From positions 1,250,652-1,314,651 of the forward strand of contig CM072522.1 of assembly GCA_036898135.1 (NCBI GenBank): 64,000 nt of DNA. The letters are read 5' to 3'. A program made the position numbers and the translations under genes. The DNA comes from Oncomelania hupensis. Taxonomy: Eukaryota > Mollusca > Gastropoda > Littorinimorpha > Pomatiopsidae. Shown here piece by piece: positions 37,747-49,107 of this stretch. The notes below the pieces were generated by a model. That model was not told the DNA's origin, searched no databases, and saw nothing but the letters and a program-made list of their open reading frames with translations. Numbering within the stretch: the stretch's first letter is position 1; each line of letters begins with the position of its first letter.

Positions 37747-38480
37747 AGACTGAATGTAACCAAATTTATTGCTGCTCTTAATTTGATACTCTCTGACAAA
37801 CAAAAAAAGACAGTGACGACAACATGCGACAACAGACTATTTAATTAATTACTTGGTGTGTATATGATATAGTTGAGTTTCGTGTGGAGAATGACGTTTG
37901 ACAGTGACTATGACAAAAGTCAGTGAACTGATCACTTCAACATGTTTTTAGTCTTGGATTTGTGTTGTCGTGGTTTCTGATGGGTAGATGGTGGTTTTGC
38001 CGATTTAGTTCGGTTATTGAGGCGGCGAAATTGATTCTTTGGAATCCTAAATTGCTTAAATCTGTTATGATCTGCACTTTGAAGAACGTGAGAAACTGAC
38101 TAAGTGATATGGATTGTGTGAAACTGCCTGGAAGTTTTTGTGATAGGTTTAATGTGTTTAAATTGATATATTAGTAATAATTTGTTCAAAGTTTGTGTTT
38201 TTGTGTGTGTTTATTGTCTAAAATCACAATGTGTACAGACCTTAATTTAAATAAATGAAATGAATTCTTTGGAACTGGACGGGTGTTTCCCTTCACATTT
38301 AAAACAGTGTTGCAACACCTCACCCCTCGCACCCACCCACCCCTCTCCTACTTCATGCTTCTCTTTGCCACAATCTCGACACGTTTCAGTAACTTTGCAT
38401 GTCCTGCTTCCGTGACCGAACTTTTGGTAACGAAAATATCGTAGTGGAGAGGGGTGAAATGGGTCACCTTCACACTCAGG
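37202..38480. other. Non-coding stretch with (GA)n at 37679-37742
   Basis: No gene is supported. AATAAA-containing sequence near 38250 and a 'tgttgcaaca' at about 38309 could belong to an old LTR, but I cannot show a partner. Confidence 0.5.
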
Positions 38481-39927
38481 TCCTATCCTACCCTATCCTA
38501 TCCCGTAACTCGAAGGTAGTAGGGGCACCACAGATGATCGTTTAACCAGCGTACTTTCTCTGTCCTCAGCGACCCTCATGGCTTCGCTCAATGTCAAGCC
38601 AGTCCATTCTCGAATGTTATACTCCCACCTCTTTTTCCGTCTCCCTCTTCTTCTGCCTCCTTGCACCGTGCCTTGCAGGATGGTCTTTGCAAGACCTGAT
38701 GCCCTGGTGATGTAGCCATACCATCGGAGTCTGTCGGATTTTGTTGTTGATGATGTATTGAACATAGGAAATGCCAGGAAGTCTTCTGTAGAACCTCATC
38801 TCCATGCTTAGTATTGTTTGTTGTAGATCTGCTGTGAGGGGCCATGTTTCGCAAGCGAATAGAAAGATGGAGATGACAAGGGAGCGCAGCAGCCTTACCT
38901 TGAAATGTAGACTAATGGTCATGTTTTTCCAAATGGGCTGCAACTTTGTCAGGGCAGCAGTTGTTTGTGCGATCCTGGAAAGGACTTCCTGTCGGGACCT
39001 ATTGTCTGATACAATGACTTCTAAATATTTGGAGCTATGCACTGTGTTGAGGGATCGGCCTTGGACTTTGATGTCCGTCTTGATGCCATTGGTGTTGTTG
39101 GTCATCATTTTGGTCTTCTCTGCACTCATATTCATTCCCGTTTGGTCCCCAAGCAAATCAAAAAAAAAAAAAAAAAAACTAATGTTAGGGGTTTTGGGCG
39201 AGCCACAGGCTGCGACTACGCCTTCCCCAGGGGAGGCGGCCCAGAATTTTTCTATAAAAAATGGACAATAAAGCGTTACAAAAAAAAGCTCTGGAGGTGG
39301 TGTCAAGCCTATGTACCAACTGTTCAAGTACTTGTTCCTCTCCAGCCAATCCATCAATTTTATCCGCAAAATGGAGATTGGTGATTGCTCTACCCCCTGT
39401 ACTGACCGTGCCTTCGTGATCTGCAAGGGCATCTGACATGATGGGCTCTAGGAAGATGTTGAAGAGTGGTGGAAAGAGGAGGCATCCTTGACGCACACCG
39501 ATTGTTGTTCTGAACAACTTTCCGATGGCGCTGTTGTGGAGGACTGCAATGGTAGCCTTGTCATACAGGGTTTTGATGACTTCAATAATTTGATGTTATA
39601 CACTCTCATAGTTGCCCACAGAGCTGCATGCCAGACTCGGTCAAACGCTTTCTTGAAGTCTACAGACACATAATATAGATGTGTTGGTGCTGTAGGTATT
39701 TCTCGCAGATTATTCTGAGGTTGAAAATCTGTCCAGTGGTACTTCGCCCTGCCCTGAATCCTACTTATTCTCCAGCTATGATTTGTTCAGCTTGGGGTTT
39801 CAACCTGTTGAGTATTACTTTCAGGAGGACCTTGCTGGGATGTCTGATGAGGCTGATGGTGCGGTAATTTTCACACTCTTGAAGGTTACCTTTTTTGGGA
39901 AGAGTGAAGACAAACGACTGGGTCCCT
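38481..39927 (-). pseudogene. RTE-clade LINE copy: RT and C-terminus, inverted
   Basis: At the left end is the (GGATA)n tail. The minus strand then gives the C-terminal domain (with a deletion around the LLTVVKKRK region), then RT with SVDFKKAFDRVWHAAL, GVRQGCLLFPPLFNIF and LHFADKI in place of FADDI. The catalytic aspartate pair is therefore damaged (FADK). A 149-bp insertion at 39139-39287 interrupts the RT. The copy is truncated in RT near TLPKKGNL. Confidence 0.92.
39139..39287. other. Insertion with two A-tracts inside an RTE copy
   Basis: Intact RTE copies read from 'cattcc' to 'agctctgg' almost directly. Here about 149 bp intervene. It contains (A)19 near 39160-39178, a hairpin-prone 'cgccttccccaggggaggcg', an AATAAAG near 39270 and a terminal (A)8. 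That layout suggests a small retroposed RNA. The source is not recognised. Confidence 0.5.
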
Positions 39928-39942
39928 CATGTCTGGTCTATT

Positions 39943-40450
39943 CTTACTGACTCCGGCAACTTTTCTATAGCAAAAGTCAAGAACAGAGTGTTAGTTGGGA
40001 CACGTGAGGTTCCTTTCGTGACCAACGCCTTGTGCACAGCATTGATACCATGACTGGCAAGCTTGTCTACGTCTCGGATCTTTTAACTCCGACATGCCTG
40101 CAGATCCGGACAGCGTACCTCTCCTTTGGAGGAGTTCAATGTCGCATGGAACCGAAATCTTGATTTCTCGGTTCACAAGTATCCCATTGTCCCTCTTCAG
40201 AAGCGCATCCGATGCTGTTTTTGTCAGGCATTCCACCAAGAAGGCCCCAGACCTCATCTTTTTGATTTCTTTAAACCCGTTACTGGTAATCGCTTGAAAG
40301 ACCTTGTTGACAGCAAGCGGGGACAATTTGGTCAACGGTCTATCAGGATTTGTCTCTCCCATCACCAAAATCTGGGTCCATGCACCCTCCACCCCCGATT
40401 CAAATACCTCTCTTTCTTTACTTGCTCTATCACTTCCTTTCTCCCCTTAA
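39943..40450 (-). pseudogene. LINE ORF1 (Jockey/CR1-like) fragment
   Basis: The minus strand encodes RPLTKLSPLAVNKVFQAI, KKMRSGAFLVECLTK and ILVNREIKISVPCD. After a one-base frameshift near 40085 it continues RDVDKLASHGINAVHKAL and VPTNTLFLTFAIEKLPESV. The 'LSPFAI..KKLRSGALLVE' and 'VPTNTLILTF' patterns are known from ORF1/Gag-like proteins of Jockey-type LINEs. The frame is closed by the shift, so it is a fossil. It lies directly next to the truncated end of an RTE copy and belongs to another LINE family. Confidence 0.75.
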
Positions 40451-41185
40451 AGTCGGTTTTTGTATGTGGTTGCCAGGTTTTTTAATTGTTCATTCATTCC
40501 CCTGTCCCCTACCCACCATGGAGTCCAACAAAGGGATGCGCCCAAGCGGTAAACTCCAGCAAGGAAACGCACCAGGGTTATAGGGAGGATATACACACAA
40601 ACAAGTCTGCATTGCCACTACGATCTTGCTCAGGTTTGACCCATGAGCCGCAGCCTTTTAGCAGAGCTAGGTCAATACACGACCAGCCGTTTGACTGATG
40701 CGGACCACGCCAGCCTCCAGTCTAGGAGAAATCCGGGCCAAAGAGGTTTGTTGGTTTGAAGGACCGAAGTCCTTCAGTGACCTCTACCCTCCAGGATCCC
40801 ATTCTCCCCCAACACTGGTCGCCCTGCACGACAAACGCAGAGGGCTGAAAGGCCACCACCTCTTTCTCCCCTCCTCCCTTCCCATCCCCCCCCCCCCAAA
40901 CAAAAAAAAGGAACCTGAGAAAAAACGGTGGAAAGGGATTGATGGAAAAAATGCAGGTGAATGACATTGAAATAGTGAATACAATAGAGGCAACAGAAAC
41001 AAAAAAGCGAAGACAGAAATATAGAAAATGATTAAAATAAACGAAGTTTGAAGCATTAAACTTCCAGACGGTGGTTGAACTATTTGTACTGAAAAATCCC
41101 CCGGTATCCCCACGAGGAGGAGGGGGGGGGGAGTGTCTGAGAAAGACACACTAAGACAGCTTTCTTGTTACTTTTCTAAAAGAGC
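40451..41185. other. Unassigned, possibly 5' region of the ORF1-bearing LINE
   Basis: GC-richer sequence upstream of the minus-strand ORF1 fragment, perhaps its 5' untranslated region (inference). The section near 41050-41110 ('cattaaacttccagacggtg', 'cccccggtatcccc') resembles 55255-55320, so a repeat is present. Confidence 0.4.
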
Positions 41186-42366
41186 AAGCGGTTGGTAAAA
41201 CTGAAAACACTTCAAGGGGAATGTAATGTTCCACAGCATAAACCAGTGGATCATGTGCCTACTAGATGGCTATCCATGGGAGCAGCTCTGAAAAGAGTGC
41301 TTGAGCAATGGGAGCCTTTGGCAAAATTTTTTAGTGAAGAATTTGCACAGAAGAAGGCATCAAGCAATGCTGAATGTAGCACAGTTAGTGGTAAATTGAA
41401 CCAGTTTTTTTTAGGAGAAGAACGACCAAGCTTTATGTGCATTTCTTTGCATTTGCAATTGACTTATTTGACCGTGTCAATCCACAGCTTCAGACAGACA
41501 GTGCTAGAGTTCATTTAATTAGAAGAGACATGGAGCAACTATTTCGAAAATTACTCCTGTGTTTCTGAAAGCCATCTGCATTGAAACAAGGAGCACTGAT
41601 GGAAGTGGATTTTCAGTTAGCATATAATATAAAGAGTGATGATGATATTGCAATTGGCAGTGATGCAAAGCAGCAGCTTCAACTGGGATGGAAGACAAAG
41701 AGAAAAAGCACTTTTACCAAAATGTGAAGACCTTCTACAAGACAGCATGCAGCTCTATGAAAGAGAAGTTGAATCCACAGCATGAACCTATTTGGAGACA
41801 TGCAGAAGTGGTTGATATCCGATTGCAGAAAACAGCCAAGAAGTCTTCATTGGTCTACTTTCTTGAACACTTTCCATGCCTGCTGCAGGATCCCACCCTG
41901 GATGATGTTTACAGTGAGTTTGATGACTATCAGGCAGAAGTAAACTTACCTTGCAATTAATGTAGCTAAATACCAAGTAATTGAGGAGCAGTGGACTGAA
42001 TTGGGAAAGGCAGAAGATCATAATGGTTCCTTGAGATTCAAAATCCTATCCAGGGTCATGCTTAGCATTCTTCTTATTCCAGTTTCAAATTGTGCTTGTG
42101 AGAGAATTTTTTCTATGGTGCGTAAAACCAAAAACCGATTTCAGGGGACATATGTCTGCTGATACACTTGCTGCTCTAATGGTGATGAAGTCCTCTAAAT
42201 CAGAATTGGCTTGCCATGAATTGGAACTTTCAGATGAGTTGTTGCGTTCCTGTAAATCTGCCACAGCCAAACACTTGAAAACAGTTCACCATTGGCTCCT
42301 TCAGGAATGGACTATATTTGTAATAAGAAATCCCAATCCTGGACCTTTGCTCCCTCTTTTCTACTG
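41186..42366 (+). pseudogene. hAT-type transposase fossil (BED/ZMYM-like)
   Basis: Several frames must be joined. In order: HVPTRWLSMGAALKRVLEQW, FAFAIDLFDRVNPQLQ, HLIRRDMEQLFRKLL, KEKKHFYQNVKTFYKTACS, SSLVYFLEHFPCLLQDPTLD, WTELGKAEDHNGSLRFKILS. Last comes the hAT C-terminal dimerisation-type block SNCACERIFSMVRKTKNRFQ and MSADTLAALMVMKSS. The 'RWLS', 'CERIFS' and final 'TLAAL' patterns are typical of hAT-derived proteins. At least four frameshifts and internal stops exclude function. The N-terminal zinc finger and first catalytic region are missing. No inverted repeats were found for it. Confidence 0.85.
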
Positions 42367-42436
42367 ACAAAATTTTAAATCTACTGACAATTTATAATTT
42401 TCTCACTGACAGATTTTTCTGCAGGTTGGCATCTCT

Positions 42437-42558
42437 GCCTATCCTATTCTATCCCGTAACTCGGAAGTCGTTGGGGCACCACAGATTATCGTTTAACCAG
42501 CGCACTCCATCTTTCTCTGTCCTCAGCAACACGGATGGCTTCGCTCATTGTCAACAAG
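42437..42558 (-). mobile_element. RTE 3' end fragment
   Basis: Left end 'cctatcctattctatcccgt', then about 100 bp of the minus-strand 3' coding end. Confidence 0.88.
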
Positions 42559-42879
42559 CCTATGTATATAACAGTGTCTACTTGTTTCTAGGCAGGAAAT
42601 GGGGAATGCCTACTGCTGAAAACTAACAAAAGCAAATCGAGGGACGCAGTTATTAAATATGGTCAATAATAATTATGCTCATCTTAACAAAGTATACTGT
42701 TGCAAAATGCTAATCTGTGTACATCGAACAGAAGTAGGAGCACTAGCGATAGTGTTTAATGTATAACTAGTCATAGTCATGCAAGCATAATTTCGTAACA
42801 CATCGGAGAACTTAGTTCGACTTCGGTGATTGCCTTTTTTCGGCGAAAGACTGAAACTAGTTTGGAAAAAAACAAGTTC
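42559..42879. other. Non-coding stretch
   Basis: Nothing supported. Confidence 0.45.
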
Positions 42880-43262
42880 CATGAATGTGCCATGTCCATT
42901 GTTTGAATTTTTTCTGGAGACCAGTATCAGATTGTTGTATCTGGCAATCTCCAAGAGTCTCAGACCTGTCATTTGTCTCGTCGTTGCAGTGGGGTCCACA
43001 TGTTTCTTCCCAGTTGTGGTGCGCGTCTTGGCCAACCTTGGCATTCCAGTCGCCTTCCACTATGACTATATCCTTCTTCTGCACTTGGTCAAGGACAGCC
43101 TGTAGATTTTCATAGAAATCCACTTAGCTGTCATCATAGTCTTATGTTGGAGCATAGACCTGGATGATAGTGATGTTGAAAGGGGCTGCTCTCAGACGGA
43201 TGGTAATGAGTCTACTGGAGACTGGGCGGCAACCCATGACAGTGGCTAGAACGTTCTTCTGG
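42880..43262 (-). pseudogene. RTE endonuclease fragment, inverted
   Basis: The minus strand encodes KNVLATVMGCRPVSSRLI, FNITIIQVYAPT, then DFYENLQAVLDQVQKKDIVI, EGDWNAKVGQDAHHNW and a decayed 'RRWTWH' equivalent (QWTWH). An in-frame stop lies near 43142 and a small deletion follows. At 43262 RTE homology ends and an unrelated open frame continues. Confidence 0.88.
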
Positions 43263-43516
43263 ACGTTGTCGATGCGCGCCAGGCGGCCCCGACACTCCTT
43301 GTCTCTCCGCTCTGCAAGCTTGCCCTGTTGATGGTGGCGCTTGAATAACGTAAGCAACGACTTGGCTTCCAAGAAGGACAGATGGATCTCTTCTTCTGGG
43401 TTGACGTTGTGTACGTACTGCTGACTGGCGTCCAAGTGAAGCTGGACCCGAAGCCTGCAGCATACGTCGTTGAGGTGCACCCACGTTAATTTACGCCAGT
43501 TGATCTCTCGCGACAC
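43258..43516 (-). CDS. Unidentified coding-like segment fused to the RTE endonuclease frame
   Basis: Just upstream (minus strand) of the RTE endonuclease piece, 86 codons are open from a TGA at 43517-43519 into the RTE frame. The composition is GC-richer than the surroundings and protein-like: WVHLNDVCCRLRVQLHLDAS, NPEEEIHLSFLEAKSLLTLF and KLAERRDKECRGRLARIDNV. In other RTE copies this position holds the endonuclease N-terminus (GFLVHKN), so the segment is not part of the usual RTE. It may be a host exon into which a 5'-truncated RTE inserted, or an alternative element end. There is no ATG; a splice acceptor would be needed. I do not recognise the family. Confidence 0.35.
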
Positions 43517-44893
43517 TCAAGATCAAACCTGACAGATCTTTTTTTCTTTCCTAAAAACAATAGTTTTCTTCAAACAATAACCAGCGAGAGTGACACACTC
43601 GTTAAATTTATCGAGCGCTAGATTGATGTCAATATCTAAAGAGTGACCGCTTCACTACTAATATCTTTACAGCACCGGAGTAGTTAGTTAGTTATTAATT
43701 GCTTACAGGGTCCAGCGGACTGCAAAGAGCCCAGCATTGGAGAGCATAATGTTACAAAAACAGTGGTTTATTTCTTCATCCCATATGTACTTTCTAAAAG
43801 TAGACTTGTGCACCTTCGTCATTTCAGGTGAGAAGTTAACAATATTGTTAACAGAAAAACAAAATTCAACAACAGCATGTTTGGATTTAATCATTTGCGT
43901 AATGTTCAGACTTTTACAACTTCCAAGCAAAGAATTAGAAATTAAAAATATAGTCGATAACGCTGGAACCGTTCTCAGGAAGAAATTAGAAATTGCCTGC
44001 ATGGTTACATAAAATTTTAAGGCCATTTTTATAACCAATCCAAATTCATCACAAAAATTTATCAAATAACGGAGAGAAGGATTGACAGTAGAGTCCTTAG
44101 AAACACGTGACAAATACTGATCATCAGACTGGCCGTTATCGCGTCACCCGTGTATCGTCATTAAACATTGAATAAAAAGGGGATCATAATTACTGTAGTT
44201 AGGTACACTCGTCCGTGTGGTTTAGTCACCGCCTATTATGAACGGTAAGTCACTTAAATCTTTAGTTAATTAATGAAGACAGTTTTCAAGCATAGCAACA
44301 CCCTTATAAATGTATGTCTCCTCATAATATTTTGAACTTTCATATGGAAGATAAGTTCCAATCAGGAAACAATCAGAAGATAAACTCGTTAACTGCTTTA
44401 ATAATTTTATAACCATGAAATTGTCAAATTTAACATGAATTCTTTCAACATACGCTGATAAATGCTTAACTAAAAACAAAACTCCTGGGACAAACATTCA
44501 TGCATAGAATTTGAAATTTTAACTCCCGGACAAGAAAAGAGTGTAAGATGAAAACAATAAATTTGGAATGCAGCTAGTAAATGTTTGCACAAGAAAAACA
44601 AAGTCATATTTTTATACAAAGGAAAAAGTGTTCATCTCGTTTAGTATAAGCCACAGCCCGTTAACATTGAAAGTGGCCAAAAGTGAATAAATGGATGTTT
44701 AGCTGAGGAGGCAGTTCCAGTTCTTCAAACACTTTCCATGAGTCCATGTATATTTACTAGTAATAGGATAGCTAGGTAAGTTCTTCGCTAATGTTTCTAA
44801 ATCAGAGAACACATGTTGGAAGCTGTCATAAAATGTAGTTTATTCAGAGTAAGCGTTTTATTTTTTTCTTCAGTCTCCGCAATACTCGATGCT
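43517..44893. other. Mostly non-coding, one unassigned AT-rich open frame
   Basis: A minus-strand frame at 43703-44113 stays open for 136 codons (…KVHKSTFRKYIWDEEINHCF, ending FAVRWTL). It starts at TTG and is AT-rich. Its end, 'gcttacagggtccagcggac', recurs with one change near 54750, so this is probably part of an unclassified repeat. Nothing else is supported. Confidence 0.4.
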
Positions 44894-44915
44894 ATGTATG
44901 TGTTCGTCACTGCTT
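44894..44915. repeat. Target-site duplication, left copy (22 bp)
   Basis: Bases 44894-44915 are identical to 47627-47648 and flank the RTE insertion. The core is 'tatgtgttcgtcactgctt'. Confidence 0.95.
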
Positions 44916-47626
44916 TGGATTCTTGGTCCACAAGAACATTCTAGCCACTGTCATGGGTTGCCGCCCAGTCTCCAGTAGACTCATTACCATCCGCCTGAGA
45001 GCAGCCCCTTTCAACATCACCATCATCCAGGCCTACGCCCCAACATCAGACTATGACGACAGCGAAGTGGAGGATTTTTATGAAAATCTACAGGCGGTCC
45101 TTGACCAAGTGCCGAAGAAGGACATAGTCATAGTGCAAGGCGACTGGAATGCCAAGGTTGGCCAAGATGCGCACCACAACTGGGGAGACACATGTGGACC
45201 CCACTGCAACAACGAGACAAATGACAGGGGTCTGAGACTATTGGAGTTTGCCAGATACAACAATCTGGTACTGGCGAACAAGCTTGGTCTCCACAAAAAC
45301 TCCAGACGATGGACATGGCACAGTCCTGGCGGGGAGCATCACAACCAAATAGACTACATCATGGTCAAGAAACGCTTCAGATCAAGCATCAACATTGGCA
45401 GGACACGTACTTTTCCAGGAGCAGACATCGGAAGTGACCACGATCTCGTGATGATGTCTTTCCGGCTCCACTTGAAGAGAGTAAATACAGCAAAGTGCAC
45501 TAGACTGAAGTTCGACCTGGACAAACTGCAAGACCCGGAGGTGGCAGAACTATTTCAGGCCACAATTGGAGGGAAATTTGCACCACTGCTCATTTTGGGG
45601 GCTGGTGAAGTAGATGTCAACACCATGACCACCACCTTCAACTCAGCTGTGACAGATGCCGCCACTGAGATCCTTGGCAAGCCAAAGAAGAAGCTGTGGA
45701 TCACACCTGAACTTTTGGATCTGTGTGATAAACGAAGAGAGATGAAAAAGAAAAAGAACACCTCACAGGGAGCTGATGTCTACCGAAAAATCAACAATGA
45801 CATCCGAAAAGGCATGCTCACAGCAAAGGAGAACTGGATAGAAGATCAATGCCAGGAAATAGAGAACAGTCTGAACAAGAACAACAGCAAGAAGGCCTAC
45901 CAGACTGTGAAGCGGCTGACAAGTGTCAAACAGCCCAAAGTCTCCACTATCCAAAGCAAGTCTGGCATATGCCTTACAGAAGAACAAGAAGTCTTGGACA
46001 GATGGACAGAGTACTGCTCTGACCTTTACAACCATACACCAAATGGAGACCCATCAGTTCTAGCATGTCCCGAGAACAGAGAAGAAGAAGAAATCCTCCC
46101 AATTCTCCGGGAAGAAGTTGAGGCAGCAGTGCAAGCGCTAAAGAAAGGGAAGTCAGCGGGAGTGGACAACATACCCGCGGATGCTACAAGCAGGAGGAGA
46201 AGCGATGATTGATGCCCTCACCATTATCTGTAACAAGATCTGGCAGAGTGGGGAGTGGCCTATACCATGGACCCAGTCGCTTGTCATCACTCTTCCCAAA
46301 AAAGGTAACCTTCAGGAGTGTGAAAATTACCGGACCATCAGCCTCATCAGCCATCCCAGCAAGGTCCTCCTGAAAATAATACTCAACAGGTTGAAACCCC
46401 AAGCTGAACAAATCATAGCTGAAGAACAAGCAGGATTCAGGGCAGGGCGAAGTACCACTGAGCAGATTTTCAACCTCAGAATAATCTGTGAGAAATACCT
46501 ACAGCACCAACAACATCTATATCATGTGTTCATAGACTTCAAGAAGGCGTTTGACCGAGTCTGGCATGCAGCTCTATGGGCAACAATGAAAGTGTACAAC
46601 ATCAGCCCTAAAATTATTGAAGTCATCAAAAGCCTGTATGACAAGGCTACCAGTGCAGTCCTCCACAACAGAGCCATCGGGTTGGTTCAGAACAACAATC
46701 GGTGTGCGTCAAGGATGCCTACTCTCTCCAACACTCTTCAACATCTTCCTAGAGCGCATCATGTCGGATGCTCTTGCAGACCATGAAGGCACAGTCAGCA
46801 TAGGGGGTAGAGCAATCTCCAATCTTCGTTTTGCAGATGACATTGATGGATTGGCTGGAGAGGAACAAGAACTTGAACAGCTGGTACAGAGGCTTGACAC
46901 CACCTCCAGAGCCTATGGAATGGAAATAAGTGCAGAGAAGACCAAAATGATGACCAACAACACCAATGGCATCAATACGGACATCAAAGTCCAAGGCCAA
47001 TCCCTCGACACAATGCATAGCTTCAAATATTTAGGAGCCATTGTATCAGACAATGGGTCCCGACAGGAAGTCCTCTCCAGGATCGCACAAACAACTGCTG
47101 CCCTGACAAGGTTGAAGCCCATTTGGAAAGACAGGACCATCAGTCTACATTCCAAAGTAAGACTGCTGCGCTCCCTTGTCACTTCCTATATGCTTGCGAA
47201 GCATGGACCCTCACAGCAGATCTCCAACGAAGAATACAAAGCATGGAGATGAGGTGCTACAGAAGACTTCTGGGCATTTCCTATACCCAACACATCACCA
47301 ACGACGAAGTCCGACAGACCATCACACAAGCCATTGGACAACACGATGACCTGCTAACAGTGGTGAAGAAACGGAAACTTCGGTGGTATGGCCACGTCAC
47401 CAGATCATCAGGCCTTGCAAAGACTATTCTGCAAGGCACAGTGCAAGGAGGTAGAAGAAGAGGGAGACCGAAAAAGAGGTGGGAGGACAACATTCGAGAA
47501 TGGACTGGTTTGACACTGAGCGAAGCCATCAGGGCTGCTGAGGACAGAGAAAGATGGAGTATGCTGGTTAAACGATCATCTGTGGTGCCCCTACGACCTT
47601 CGGGTTACGGGACAGGATAGGATAGG
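44916..47626 (+). pseudogene. Longest RTE-clade LINE copy: endonuclease, RT, C-terminus, tail
   Basis: 5'-truncated in the endonuclease (starts GFLVHKN) and complete to the (GGATA)n tail. Endonuclease motifs: VQGDWNAKVG, RRWTWHSPGG, NQIDYIMVKKR and IGSDHDLVMM (final SDH). A linker with KKAYQTVKRLTSVKQPKV follows. RT motifs are FIDFKKAFDRVWHAALW, QGCLLSPTLF (in the damaged zone) and RFADDIDGLAGEE. The C-terminus has MEMRCYRRLLGISYTQ and GRRRGRPKKRWEDNIREW. Three short deletions shift the frame, near 46180, 46682 and 47187, so it cannot make a full ORF2. Together with the perfect 22-bp flanking duplications this is a fairly recent insertion. The clade call rests on the endonuclease and RT motifs. 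Confidence 0.95.
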
Positions 47627-47648
47627 ATGTATGTGTTCGTCACTGCTT
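47627..47648. repeat. Target-site duplication, right copy (22 bp)
   Basis: Identical to 44894-44915. Its first few bases could also belong to the GGAT tail of the element. Confidence 0.95.
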
Positions 47649-47689
47649 GCTTGATTAAGTGGGAATCTTATGTAGCAGAGCACTCCCGT

Positions 47690-48320
47690 TTCTCGGCCAC
47701 GACCTTGAGAACACGGCCCGACCCGAACTGTTATTTTAATTTATCCCTCGTAAGAGCGACATAAAAATATTTGCCCTGCAAGGCGGTGAAGCGTGTTGCT
47801 AGTAAACTGGATTGCCGGCTGCTAGTGCCACAACACTCAATGCAAGTCACTGCCGCTAATGTGCACAAAATGCCTGCCGACAACATAGTCCTGCTCACCA
47901 CCAAAAGCAGAAGACAAATGGTCATGCGGGGAGAACATAGGTCGTGTTGACTGGTCCTGCATAATCAATTGGCAGACTAACCAACAAATGGAAGGTAGAC
48001 AATCTCTCCCAAGCGTGAACCAGTCGCCTCCCTTTCCGCCCAGATCCCACAGCTCAAATCGAACCATGCCCTCATGGTTTCCCAATTCGAAACTGGTATG
48101 TAAGGAACCGCCACTGACTGCGTCCAGTCAGTCTCCATTCACTAATTTAACAGTCAATAACTGCCTTCAACAGTTCCAACGGTCCAGCATCATGCTTGTA
48201 GTCAAGCGGAATATTTGACTCCAGCCTCTCGGCCACGACCTTAAGAACACGGCCCGACCCGAACTGTTATTTTAATGTATCCCTCATATGAGAGACATAA
48301 AAAATATTTGCCCTGCAAAC
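47690..48320. repeat. Pair of about 90-bp direct repeats flanking a 440-bp block
   Basis: 'ctcggccacgaccttgagaa' through 'aaatatttgccctgcaa' occurs at about 47692-47783 and again at 48228-48320 with a handful of changes. Between them is GC-richer sequence without a recognised protein. The layout resembles a very small LTR-bounded element, but no primer-binding site or coding signal was identified. Confidence 0.65.
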
Positions 48321-49018
48321 TTTGTATCAATGCTTGTGCGCAAGATAAAACCCTGCTTACTTCACTTGTTGTCAATTTATTCTTTTCTCTTAAAAGCATA
48401 TTTGTTCGTCAGTCTTTGTCTTTGTCTTTGTTTAGTCTTATTTGTCTTTTCATTTATCATGCAGTTTATTTGTGAAAAATGAAACACACACTGAGAAAGT
48501 ACATTGCAAGTATAAAATAAAAAAAAAAGCAACGAAGAAGGACTGAGGAGCTAAAACCCAGAAAAAAATTTAAAAAAAATATAAAAAATATATTAAAACA
48601 TTTTTTGCGGACTCGGTCTGCCAACTGAGGTTTAAAACAAAATTCTGTCTAATTTCACCGATGTTAACAAATTTTAAATGATATAAATATAATTATTTAT
48701 TGATTCATCAATACAACAGAGGTTAACCTTATGAATATTTATTTATAAAACCATCAATATATCTGAAGATCAGTCCAAGACACCCCTATCAAGTGTGTGA
48801 TATCAATAGTAATTTATAACAGTGGCAGCAGTTACATGTTGACATTTTGTTAAGTATTGAAAAATCGATGCCACGAACTTGTAAAATTCCTACCATGTCT
48901 TGAACGATTCGCTTATTATGTCATATGAAATTGTAATACGTGTGTTTTAGTGTTTCGTTGCTGACAAATAAAAATGTCTGGTTTGTAACAATAAAACTTA
49001 ATAAAAAAAAAAAAAATA
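48321..49018. other. Non-coding AT-rich stretch
   Basis: No supported feature. Confidence 0.55.
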
Positions 49019-49019
49019 A

Positions 49020-49105
<86 letters not shown>
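49019..49105. repeat. (AAT)n microsatellite
   Basis: AAT triplets, preceded by an A-run at about 49001-49018. Confidence 0.97.

Positions 49106-49107
<2 letters not shown>

Noticed and set aside
37860..38320. Possible LTR ending in TGTTGCAACA
   Set aside because: No second copy, no polypurine tract and no coding region were found to go with it.
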